DNA from: Helichrysum umbraculigerum
Lineage: Eukaryota; Streptophyta; Magnoliopsida; Asterales; Asteraceae
DNA length: 64,000 bases
Assembly (NCBI GenBank): GCA_949592205.1
Contig: CATIUR010000005.1
Location: 113,101,777 to 113,165,776 of the forward strand
Reading direction: 5' to 3'
Position 1 is the first letter of the stretch. The number at the start of each line of letters is the position of its first letter. Shown piece after piece: positions 44,697-55,388 of this stretch. Below the pieces are notes generated by a model. The model had not been told where the DNA came from. It saw only the letters and a list, made by a program, of their open reading frames with translations, and did no database searches. The position numbers were made by a program, and so were the translations under genes.

Positions 44697-46018
44697 GAAA
44701 TGAGGTTCATCATGAGCCTGAGACAGGGGAGACTTCAGTTCCTGACATTGAGGCTCAGAGTGTACCTACTCCTCAGCCCAGAGTGCTTAAGTGGGGAGAT
44801 CCACCATCATCTGAGCTCTTTTATGGTATGCTGCATATGCTACAGCAGAGACACACTATGGACACATACCTGGCTCAGGAGTTTGGATTTCCTACACCAG
44901 CTCCACCGACTTGGGTCTGTGGCCCACTACCACCAGACTTCACTACATCACCACCACCATACACACCATCACATCACCATACCCCACTACCACTATCACA
45001 CCTACCACCACACCAGGGACTATCACCAGGGCTCGTCGATCTTCATCTACACATACATCTGAGCCGGTATTCTCTATCCACACTACCGCCATACGTGAGC
45101 CGCATGACCCACGGATTATCAGACAGCCATCTTCACGGACTGTGACCCGTCCTCAACCAGCTGAGTCTGCCACATCAGATACAGATACATCCTCAGAAAT
45201 GGACTCACCTCAGTCAGGGCAGGGTCTGGATACTCAGATGGAGCCAATTCAGGAGCTTGAGTAGGATCAGACGTATGAGCAAATACAGGAGCAGATACAG
45301 ACAGACTATGTGCCAATTTTGCCTAGGGGACCCACATCTTCCGGATTGACAGGATTACTTGACACTACCCCTGTTCCATCCTCAGATTTGCCACCGGTTC
45401 ACTTGGCACAAGTTCTGCATGACTATCCTCTCGGATCAGCTGACATAGGCAACATGGGCCTTGACTCGAACTTCCATCTGTATCCACTACATCCAGAGCA
45501 GCAGCTTGCCGCATCATCAGGGTCAGTATCCCGCATGGCGTCGAGTGGACAGCACTCTGTCACCCAGCAAGCAGCTCTCTTCCTACTCTCCGGGAGCCAT
45601 CAGCGGATCAGGACCTTCCTCTTCCTTGATTCTACTTATCTATCACTCCTTATCTTATTATTATATTTACTTATGTTGGATTACTGTACTATCACTTGAT
45701 ATTTTGGATGATTGTACTAGTATTGTGATTGTGCGGATATATTTTGGACCAACCAGTGATCTGGTTGGATTTATCTGCTTTTATTTATCATATTATCATC
45801 TTAGTTTATTATCGTTTAATAATATTATGTTTATCTTGCTTTTGAATAAGAAAGTTGTGAGTGTAATTGAAGTTCCCCAAGGAAACATAAGACGACGCGC
45901 AAATCACGCCAGATTCGGGCTGAATGACGCTGGATTCTCCGGTTGCTGTCAACACGCCCAAATTTATCAAACAACCATCTCATTCTTTCTTAGGGGAGTT
46001 TTTCGTTCTTTTTTCTAG
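44697..46018 (+). pseudogene. Frameshifted tail of the F-left env-like ORF
   Basis: A frame with VLKWGDPPSSELFYGMLHML and TYLAQEFGFP (44783-45145) continues the protein family, then several overlapping low-complexity Pro/Ser/His/Gln-rich frames alternate to 46018. The composition (cacc and ccaccac runs) makes all three frames look open, so individual frames are not informative. Confidence 0.45.
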
Positions 46019-46481
46019 TGGTTATTAAATATCTTAATATATCATTACCGTTGTCCTTTATGCTTAATCTTTAAGTATGGGATTTCAAATCCCATAAATC
46101 AAATCGACTTAGAAACAAAGTTCCAAAATATAATCAAACTTTAAGTGTGGGATTCTTCTCCAAAGAAGAATCTTTAGACTTAGTTTGTGAACATTAGGGA
46201 CAATGTTCCTCTAAGTGTGGGATACACGGTATGATATACCGTATTTTGACTTTGATTGCTTGTCCAAAGTAAACAACAAATAAAAATAAACTTAATTTCC
46301 ATTAGGCTTAAATTTTTCATCGAAACCTCATTTTGGCTAAAATTTTTAAACTTTTTAATTAAAAAAATTTTCGCGAAAGGTCATTTGTCAGATATTAAAT
46401 AAATTGCTTTGGAAAGTAAGATAAGTTAGGATACGAATTCCTTAGAAATGAAATGTTAATCCTAGATCATCGCACGGCTAG

Positions 46482-48265
46482 TGATGTGTAAAATCTAGTT
46501 ATAAAATTAAACAAAGAAATACTGATCGTTTACTATTACACAACTGAGGTAAGTATACCCTATCGTGTATAGTATAGCTACAGTAAGTCCAAGTTCGTTC
46601 CACAGGGATTGTGAATCTAAGAATAAAAACTAAATGTAATTAACTTAATACAGAAAAGACTTGGGTTTGTCGTGACCGAATTGTCACGTTGCTTAACAAC
46701 TAAATTTAATAAATTTAATAAACTAAGGCAAGTGGACTCAGGAAGAGTCAGATTGATTTATTTGACTTTTAGATAATTAAAATGACACTTACTTGGATTA
46801 TTTCACTAATAACTTCGGGGTATTTGGTTAAAACCAGTTTATTTAGAAATTCTTGTTCATTTCGACTAGACTAGGTTTAACATTCGCTATCACCTACACC
46901 CTAATCTCAATTCACACATTAAAATTTAATCTAGTGAAAGACGTTCGCCAAAATCACTATCTTACACGTTTGAGTTTAATAATCTAACTTATTACTTATC
47001 TGCGTCCGCAATCAAAGCTCAATTATTCATAGACAAACAATTGATAATAAATATGTAAGTGACAAACATTCGCTATAATCACTTATTCATTTACCAAATA
47101 AATGAGAACCGATAATAAAACCTAAATACATAAGGTTCTCGATTAAACGTAATTAAATCATATAAACATCAAATAATTATACCCTTAATCACTAGCTAAT
47201 TCATCCAAGTAAGTGTTAAAAGATTTAGCTACTCATATTCAAACAATAACAATCAAAAGAAATAAGTGAAATCAAAGAAAACATGATTTAAATAAATAAA
47301 TAATGCAAACCGTGATACTACAATGATTGTTGATGAATGCGCGTAACCGATTAGCTTTAGATAATGAAAGATCTTCAAAAATGAGTAAGAATCCTCCAAA
47401 AACCCTAAAATATTCGTAACCCTAATTTTAATATGTGAAAAAGTGTTCTTAAAAATCGTAGGCAGAAAGCTGCTATATATTTTTGGGGCCAAAATCCATA
47501 CGGCGTATGGACAAAGCATATGGCGTATGGATTAAAAATTTCGTACTCCTCAAGTCAAAGCTGCCGACTTAAAATTCACGTGCCAGCTGCATCTAGAACA
47601 TCCCCCATCCATCTGCCATCTAATTCTTGGGCTTTTACCTTGACCGACCCAATCATCATTCAACTAGCACCTCATTTGACTTTGGGCCCACGTGATTCTA
47701 ATCTTGACTTTTCTTATGCTCCATGTTTTATGTCTTCACGTGGAACCTGTCAAAATGAGATCAATCATCATTACTTATCATTATTTATATTACTAATGTT
47801 ATTATTAATAATCTACTATTATTATAATTTATATTACTAACTTAACTAACGTTAGTATTATTAGTTATTATTACTAACTTTATTAATTATTATTATTATT
47901 AAATGTTACTAACATGACTTACTAATACTAATATTATTATATTATTATTATTTGACCTAACTAATTATTTTGTCCAGCTCATAAACTCCAGTAAATCTTC
48001 AATCTAAATATCTTCGCTCAATCCACTTAATTTCTCGAACTCAAGTATTCACGAACTTTATTTATTTTTATCACTCTTTCAACCACTTTGTCCCAATTAA
48101 ATTTAGGATCAGTTAACTTTTATACAAAAATTACTTTATTTAGCCTATTTTAACTTATTTACAAATATTCACCAAATCAGTATATATTATTAAATAAATG
48201 CAATATAAATATAATAAAAATCAAGAAATATTATTAAATAAAATCAACATTATTTAATGTTATCA
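46482..48265 (-). repeat. 3' LTR of Athila copy D
   Basis: The 1784-bp LTR starts TGATAACATT and ends ACACATCA on the element strand. It is very similar to 27510-29292 with scattered single-base changes. A tip hairpin (AACATT, 4-nt loop, AATGTT) lies within the first 20 bases. The palindrome pair is at about 47493-47531, by a TATATA box. Confidence 0.92.
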
Positions 48266-48268
48266 AAT

Positions 48269-48286
48269 TATCCCCACACTTAACTT
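48269..48286 (-). other. Polypurine region of Athila D
   Basis: GTTAAGTGTGGGGATAAT on the element strand lies just before the LTR start TGATAACATT. A second TTAAGTGTGGGGATGACG tract lies near 49373-49390, giving two candidate plus-strand priming sites about 1.1 kb apart. Confidence 0.7.
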
Positions 48287-48687
48287 CTACTTGTCCTCAA
48301 GTAGACTAACACTAAACTACTAAATATAACTATACATCACTAATCCAAGTATGAGTACTTATAAGCATAAAACTAATATTTAAAAATTAAAATATTTAAA
48401 TTAAAAATCCGTTTCCAATTTTTAAAATTTAAACAATTTAATTAACATGGATAACTATTTTGTACAATAAGTAAATAAGTTTCTTTATTATTATTCATGT
48501 AATATATAGCTCATCAATGATTACTAATATTGTTGTCCACTTAAACAATCTATACTCATATTTCTGAAAACACTTTATTGTTAATATGTATTTTACATAT
48601 GATCCCTACCTATGATATACCCCTAAAAATTTAGTCATGCACTTTACTTTATATTTAAAATAAGTATATAAAAAAAATCATTTTTAA

Positions 48688-48933
48688 GAATCAAGACATT
48701 GGTGACAGGTCTGCATTTTCATGCAACAAAGCGACATAACTTGATTCAAATAAAGCAAACCCTTTTTAGATCAAACCAGCGGTGACAGGTCTATACCTTA
48801 GTATAACAGAGCGACATAGTTTGATTAGTTTGGGAATCTTAATTTTAAAGATTTTATATATCTTTTGCTTATTCTTAAGAATACTAATATGAGACCAGGT
48901 CTGTACTTAGTACAACAAACGAAACAATTAGTA
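48688..48933 (-). ncRNA. Three tandem stem-loop-stem units (RNA structure candidate), element D
   Basis: Each unit has an outer stem, then caggtc, an inner 5-bp hairpin, then aca-rich sequence, then the closing strand (plus-strand view). Unit 1: GAATCAAG 48688-48695 with CTTGATTC 48740-48747; inner TGCAT 48712 with ATGCA 48721. Unit 2: ATCAAAC 48770-48776 with GTTTGAT 48819-48825; inner TATAC 48792 with GTATA 48801. Unit 3: TACTAAT 48882-48888 with ATTAGTA 48927-48933; inner TGTAC 48902 with GTACA 48910. Stem sequences differ among units while pairing is kept. Two more units are in S (62843-62981). The element RNA is the minus strand. Structure and any function are inferred. Confidence 0.6.
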
Positions 48934-49758
48934 AACCCCCAAATGGTTTTATATAAATATCAAAAATATAAAATATCACATGCTAAATCTAGGAATTAAG
49001 ACTTTTTGTCATACATCATAGTGTTTATCACAAAGTAATATACAAGTTTAAAATTTACTTATTAAAATTCAAAAATTTTCATATAGATTGCCTATCAGTA
49101 CATCATATAATGAAACTATACATTATTTATTATTATTATAAAATTATATGTACAGAAGTTGAAATCCATGTTAAAGTCTAAACTATAAAAATAAAAACAA
49201 ACTTTTAATAAAACTATTTTAACTAATAAATACTTAGTCTAAAAACTTAAAAATAATACACATTTTAAAAATAGTGGTTAAAAATAGTGGTTAATTATTT
49301 ATTTTTTTTATTGAAATCCAAAAAAAAAAAAAATACAACAAAACCTAAGGACAAGTAAACTTCTTTTCGACCGTCATCCCCACACTTAAGTTGTACAATG
49401 TCCCCATTGTACTAAACAGAATAAAATCATAGTGAAAATGAGAGAAAAGAAATAGAACAGTAAAACTCCCCTTATATCTCTTGAAAAGTCCAACAGCATG
49501 CGCGTACGAGTCCGTATCAGCCAACATCATTCGAAATCAACATCACACAAAACAAAACCAAAAGAAAACATAACATATAAAACAATTAAATACATAGTTC
49601 AAACATAAAAATAAATCCTAACTCACTTTCGTAGGAATCACGATTGCATTTAGCATATGCAATAAGCCTTTAAACCCCTCGGTATCCCAAGTGGACGAGT
49701 TATAGTCTCGTGAAGGTTTCCAGTGAACACACCCACAAAGTTCAAACCCTTGAATTTA
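48934..49758 (-). other. 3' non-coding zone of Athila D
   Basis: Between the structured units and the integrase stop I see no ORF. The part near 49010-49120 (tgtcatacatcat, cacaaagtaata, caagttt, gcctatcagtacatcata) resembles 63070-63175 in Sirevirus S. The rest is AT-rich, with an A run near 49320. Confidence 0.65.
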
Positions 49759-51534
49759 TCAGTTCCTAGGGTAAATCACGAGTACCTCCCACTCGTTTTC
49801 CGCATCTTCCTCGTGGTACAACTTCAACCGGTGTCCATTCACAATGAAAGACCCTCCATCGGTCTTGTACAATTCCACATAACCCGACGGATACCCATGT
49901 TTGACCGTATAAGGACCAGTCCAATGAGGTTTAAGCTTCTGTTGTTTTAACTTAAAACGAGATTGAAACAAAAGTACCTTATCTCCAGCTTTGAACTCTT
50001 TTCTCATTTTAAGTTTCCGGTCATGCAAAACCTTGGTCCTCTCTTTGTACAACTTCGAATTCTCATAAGCTTGCAACCTTAACTCATCCAACTCATGCAA
50101 TTGCAAGAACCTTTTCTCACCCGCTTAAATCAAATCAGTGTTGCAATTCTTGAGAGCCCAATAGGCCTTATGTTCAACTTCTACCAGCAAATGACACGTC
50201 TTACCATAAAGTAATCGATAAGTTGTAGTACCAATCGGTGTCTTGTAGGCGGTGCGAAATGTCCACAAAGCATCATCCAATTTCTTTGCCCAAACAGCCC
50301 GGTTGTCTTTAACCGTCTTCTCCAAAATCCTTTTCAACGCCCTATTAGTGTTTTCCACTTGTCCACTCGTTTGAGGGTGGTAAGAAGTTGAAAACCTATG
50401 ATTAACCCCATACTTCTTCAAAACCTTCTCTAACTGTTGATTCGCGAAATGGCTCCCATGGTCACTAATCAAAGCTTTAGGGATTCCAAACCGACAAAAC
50501 AAACTTTTCAGAAAATCAATCACAACCCGGGCATCATTCTTCGGTAACGCTTTTGCCTCCGCCCATTTCGACACATAATCCACCGCAACCAGTATGTACT
50601 CACATTTACGAGATGGTGGAAACGGACCCATGAAATCTATTCCCCATATATCAAAATCCTCACAAACTTGAATGCTCTGTTGTGGCATTTCATCCCTTTT
50701 GGAGATGTCGCCTACACGTTGGCATGCATCACAAGTTTGGCAAAGTGTTTGTGCCTCTTTGAAGATGGTAGGCCAATAGAATCCTGCATCATAAACCTTT
50801 TTAGCTGTAACTGACGGTCCATAGTGTCCACCGGTTGGTCCGTGGTGGCACTCATCCAAAATTCTTCTTGTTTCCTCCCCGAAAACACATCTTCTAATCA
50901 TTCCATCAGCACAAACCCGAAACAGATACGGGTCCTCCCAGAAATAATACTTCAAGTCTGAGAAAAACTTGCTTTTCTATTGGTGGGTCATGCCTTTCCT
51001 CAAAACACCTGCAACTAAGTAATTAGCAAAATCCGCGTACCAAGGTGCTTCTTCCTCATTCTCCACATTGTCTTCTACCTGCAAAAGAAATTCCTCGGGA
51101 AAGGAATCATCAATGTTAGTATCGCCTAGCTTGTCTAGGTTTGGGTTTTCCAAACTTGACAAGTGATCGGCGGCAAGGTTTTCCGCCCCCTTTTTATCTT
51201 TTATCTCAATGTCAAATTCTTGTAATAAGAGAATCCAACGAATGAGACGTGGTTTAGCATCTTGTTTGGCAAACAAATACTTCAGGGCCGAGTGGTCTAT
51301 GAAAACTACGGTCTTAGATAGGACGAGGTAAGGTCTAAACTTATCAAAAGCAAAGACAACCACAAGGAGCTCTTTTTCAGTCGTGGTAAAATTTTGTTGC
51401 GCTCCATTTAGAGTCTTACTAGCATAGTAAATAGGTTTAAAATGGTTTCCCTCCCTTTGTCCTAAAACAGCCCCTAAGGCGTAGTCGCTAGCATCACACA
51501 TCAATTCAAAAGGTTGAGACCGTAATAGGTGCAT
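49759..51534 (-). pseudogene. pol: Athila RNase H and integrase (two nonsense codons)
   Basis: One frame runs from 51534 to 49759. RNase H comes first (ELMCDASDYALGAVLGQ, TTTEKELLVVVFAFDKFR, FIDHSALKYL). The integrase zinc-binding HHCC region follows (HHGPTGGHYGPS, CQTCDACQR), then the catalytic core with Asp in GIDFMGPF, Asp in ISDHGSHF and Glu in SGQVENTNRAL. The C-terminal domain (FKAGDKVLLFQSRFK, GPYTVKHGYPSG) ends at YPRN. Stops at 50977-50979 (TAG) and 50125-50127 (TAA) interrupt the frame. Both could be C-to-T changes of Gln codons, though only the first context (THQ*KSKFF) is convincing. The start of RNase H is out of frame with the RT upstream. Confidence 0.88.
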
Positions 51535-54037
51535 TGGTCAACCTATCCTTTAGAGTCTCAAATGCCTTAACACATTCATCATCAAACACAAAAGTGACAT
51601 CTTTCTCAAGCAATTTGGTCATAGGTCTAGTGATCTTAGAAAAGTCTTTAATGAACCTACGGTAGAAACCCGCATGACCTAGAAAACTCCTAATGGCCTT
51701 AACATTCTTGGGAGGAGGTAACTTGGCAATGACATCAATCTCTGCCTTATCCACCTCGATCCCCACACTTGACACTTTGTGTCCCAAAACAATACCCTCT
51801 TTAACCATGAAGTGGCACTTTTCCCAATTAAGAACTAAATGCGCCTTCTCACATCTTTTAAGCATCTTGTCTAAGTTAGACAAGCATGATTCAAATGAAT
51901 TTCCAAAAACAGAAAAATCATCCATGAAAACTTCCTTGGAAGTCTCAATCATGTCCTGAAAGATAGCAATCATACACCTTTAAAAGGTGGCCGGGGCGTT
52001 ACAAAGCCCAAAAGGCATTCTCCTATATGCATACGTACCAAAGGGACAGGTAAAAGTCATTTTCTCTTGATCTTTAGGGTCTATTGGAATTTGGAAATAT
52101 CCCGAAAACCCGTCAAGGAAGCAAAAGAATTCATTACCGGCAAGTCTTTCTAGCATTTGGTCAATGAAAGGTAAAGGGAAATGGTCCTTCCGGGTAGCAT
52201 CATTTAATCTCCTATAGTCAATACAAACACGCCAACCCGTGAATGTCCTAGTTGGAACTAATTCGTTTTGGTCATTTGTCACAACAGTCATCCCGCCTTT
52301 TTTAGGCACACACTGGACAGGACTCACCCAAGGGCTATCAGAAATTGGGTAAATTATACCCGCATCAAGCAATTTAACTACCTCCTTCTTGACAACATCT
52401 TTCATGTTCGGGTTAAGCCTCCGTTGTCTTTGGCCAACGGGTGTTACATCATCTAAAAAGTTTATTTTATGTTTGCAGAAAGATGGGCTTATCCCGGGTA
52501 TGTCCGATGTACGCCAAGCAAAGGCGCCCTTATGAGCTTTCAACACATTCAACAATTCAGCTTTTTTAGAGTTAACAAGAGTAGATGAAATTACAACCGG
52601 TAATAAATTCTCCTCTTGCAAGAAAGCATGTTTCAAATGGCTTGGGAGCGGTTTCAGCTCCAATTCTCTCGGCGGATCCTCCAGTGAAGTCTTGATCCTC
52701 ATCTGATCCTCACTCTTCAACTCCTTAAATCTTTCCTCAGATAGTTGCTCTTCCATATCAACATTAGCTTCCATAGCTAAAAGTAACTCTTCCTCAGTCA
52801 TCTTCTCATCTACTGACTCCATAAGCTCATCTAGTTCAGCATCCAATCCAAGCAATACCTGTAACTCCTCATCGATTTCTTCATCTATAACATCAATACT
52901 GAAACAAGAATCATCAGTAGAATAAGGAAGCTTCATGGCCTTATCGACAGTAAAAGCAATCCTTTCCTGGCCCACTCCTAAAGTCAACCGCTTATTTTTC
53001 ACATGAATAATAGCATCAGTAGTATGTAAAAAGGGACGTCCTAGGATGAGTGGGACTTTACTATCTTCCTCCATTCCGAGGATCACAAAGTCAACAGGAA
53101 AAGTAAATTGACCTACCTCTATCAACATATTTTCCGCAATCTCTACGGGATATTGGAATGATCTATCGGCCATTCTTATACTCATACGTGTGGTCTTAAG
53201 GGATCCTAGAGACAATTTAGCATACAGGGAGTAGGGCATTAAGTTTATGCTAGCCCCTAAGTCCGCTAGGGCATCACAAGTCATAAACTTCCCTAATGTA
53301 CAAGAAATTATAAAACTCCCCGGGTCACCCAACTTGGGTGGAATCTGATTCCTAATGATAGCAGAATACTCATCATTCAAAAATGTAGCTGATGTCTCCG
53401 ATAGCTTATCCTTGTTGCTCACCAAATCTTTGATAAACTTGGCATAGTTCGGCATTCCAGCTAAAACATCAACCAAGGGTACGTTGATCCGAATGCCCTT
53501 GATCATATCAACAAATTTCCCGTATTGGGCCGCTATCTTCTCCTTCCTCAAACATTGAGGATAGGGAATCTTCGGTTTATATGCCTTCACCACCGGTGGA
53601 GTAACCGAAGGTGTAGGTGAAACCGGAATAGATGTGGGTTGAGCCGCCTCCTCTTCTTCATCTTCAATCTCCTGCTCATCAGTATCCTGCAAAACAGTGT
53701 TAGAAACTTTGGCCTTTTTAGCCGGAGGTGGTGGTAGCTCGTTCCCGCTACGAGTGATAATGGCATTGGCATGCTCATTTCGGGCTGGTGGTGGTTGGTA
53801 TGGCTTTGGACCACCGCTAGAAGATGTTTGCCTTGGGTTCGGTTGGGTGTTGCTCGGTAAACCACCGGTTGGTCTACTACTCTGCCCCTCAGATAACCGA
53901 TCCATTTTCCTTTCCAAATCCTGAATCGAGGCTTGATGATTTTTCTGACCTTGATCCACACTTATCCTCAAATTCGTCATTTGGGTTTTCAACCTCTCAG
54001 TACAAGCATCATGTTTGGAAATAAATTCCTTCATCAT
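51506..54037 (-). pseudogene. pol: Athila Gag C-terminus, protease and reverse transcriptase
   Basis: The frame 54037-51980 (685 residues) and the frame 51973-51506 are one reading frame split by a stop at 51980-51982 (TAA where ATFQRCM is expected, CAA to TAA). Order: gag tail rich in Gln/Pro (about 1-130), protease with DLGASINLMPYSL (about 250), connection region, and RT with GWRVCIDYRRLNDATRKDHF. RT then continues FLDGFSGYFQIPI, PFGTYAYRRMPFGLCNAPATF and the catalytic FMDD (KEVFMDDFSVFG, near 51925). At 51506-51534 the frame shifts before RNase H. Copy A preserves the first half with different lesions. This is the diagnostic Athila pol: LERLAGNEFFCFLDGFSG. Confidence 0.9.
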
Positions 54038-55352
54038 CTTCTCTAAAGCGGATTCTGGAGCTTCCTGTTGCTGAGCTGGTGGTTGAACATTATCTCTCGA
54101 CTTGTACTGATTGTTGTAAGTCTGATTTGGTTGAGAAAACCTATTCTTTTGATAATTGCTCCGATTCTGATAACCTCCCCTCTGATAATTGTTACCACTC
54201 TAATAGTTCCCTTGTTGCATGTAATTTGCATCTTCCTCAAGAGTAGGCGACCTTATCATAGGTTGGTCATCCATATCACATTCTGCCGTCGAATGATTAC
54301 CTCCACAGTTTCCTCATCCATCTCGAAGCTCTTTTATCTTTCCCTTGAGAGTTTTGAACTGGTCATCAAACTTTGTGGACATAGCCTTCAACTCTTTCAT
54401 CATCTCAGAATTATCATAACCGCTAGTAGAAGCTGAAGCAACGGTTTTTTGAGTAATCTTGGTTTTCTGATCGTTAGCCCAATTAATATTCTGTAAGACC
54501 TTATCTTCCATCATATTCCATGCTTCATTTGGAGTTTTGTAAATAAACACACCCCCTCCTGCAGCATCTAAAACCGAAGTTGATGGGGGTATCGAGCCCG
54601 TTATAGAAAAGCTCAATAATCTCCCGTTTAGATAACCCATGACCATGACAGTTCCTGAGTATCTCTTTCATCCTCAACCAGGCTTCCACTACTGTTTCTC
54701 CATCATTCTGTTTAAATCCTCGAATCTCATTCAGTAACCTTTCTGCTAAAGTCGGAGGGAAGAATCGGCTAACAAACGCCTCCCTCATTTGGTTCCAAGT
54801 GGTGATAGTGTTCGGTTCAAGTTCTTGGTACCAGATTTTTGCTTCCCCACACAAAGACATGGGAAAAGTCCTCAATCGAATGGCTTCATCAGTATTCGGC
54901 CCATATTTGAACATGTCCCCGATTTCCAAGAAACTAGCAATATGCTTGTGTGGATCGGTCCGTACTCTTCCATCAAACTGGCTATCTCTTATCAGACTCA
55001 CATGATTTCCCTTTAGTGAAAAGTTGTTGTCAATGGCCGGCCTTCGAATGGCGGATTCCGGTGTAGGGGCAACATCTCTAGCCCTTGACAACATTGGGGT
55101 ATCATTCTCGTCAGCCATTTGATACTCCTCTTCTTCTTCTTCTGATTTAAGATCCTCCTCAAACTTAGATTCAAGCTCTTCTTCAAAAACTTCTTCAATG
55201 ATTAAGTTTGTTGAAGTTGATCCACTTTCCGTTTGGCTTTCAGTTAATTCCGTCGGCGTATTCTTTGATTTCTTCTTTCGTTTCTTCTTTGTGGTTTTCT
55301 CCGGATCGGACAATGGACTAAGAAGTTCGTTACCCGAAGTCCTCGTGCTCAT
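54038..55352 (-). pseudogene. gag: Athila gag N-terminal part (copy D)
   Basis: The ATG at 55352 (MSTRTSGNELLSPL) opens a frame to 54525 with the gag domain (IRDSQFDGRVRTDPHKHIA, FPMSLCGEAKIWYQEL, RFFPPTLAERLLNEIRGF, LFYNGLDTP). At the ggggg tract (54585-54589, CCCCC on the element strand) the gag sequence moves to another frame (SVLDAAGGGVF, KTPNEAWNMMEDK). The zinc-knuckle codon at about 54315 is TGA where copy A has Cys. A further stop near 54201 interrupts the Gly/Asn/Gln-rich tail. Several lesions are private to D, but the C5 frameshift is shared with A. Confidence 0.85.
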
Positions 55353-55388
55353 CCACTACCTGATTAAACCTGCAAAAGCACAAAAGAT

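Larger units (their letters stand above)
40861..46481 (+). mobile_element. Athila-like element F-left (gag-pol deleted, env-like kept)
   Basis: It begins with an Athila LTR tip (TGATATCGCG and hairpin 40870-40889), then an unrecognised ORF (41076-41546) and the pol tail phrase of Athila elements (aagcgctttttgggaggcaac, 41919-41941). After that come a leader with intron (42527-43757), an env-like ORF (43758-44696 plus tail), and three Athila-style polypurine-like tracts (taagtatggga 46071, taagtgtggga 46141, taagtgtggga 46212). It stops at gctag where copy D begins. Protease, RT and integrase domains are missing. Confidence 0.65.
46482..55388 (-). mobile_element. Athila-type Ty3/Gypsy element D
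   Basis: This minus-strand element has gag (55352 leftward), protease and RT (to 51506), RNase H (51534-50977), integrase (50955-49759), a non-coding 3' zone (49758-48266), polypurine tract and 3' LTR (46482-48265). The 5' LTR and primer site are missing: homology to copy A ends at about 55388, where element H begins. Its left flank is gctag, the same five bases as the right flank of copy A. There is no env-like ORF. Confidence 0.9.

Noticed and set aside
44697..45699. Several overlapping plus-strand ORFs of 110-130 residues
   Set aside because: The cac/cca-rich sequence opens all three frames. Only the frame continuing the env-like protein has family resemblance.
48688..48933. Hammerhead or other known self-cleaving ribozyme
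   Set aside because: The hammerhead core (CUGANGA with GAAA) is not present on either strand of the units, and I could not fit another known ribozyme core.
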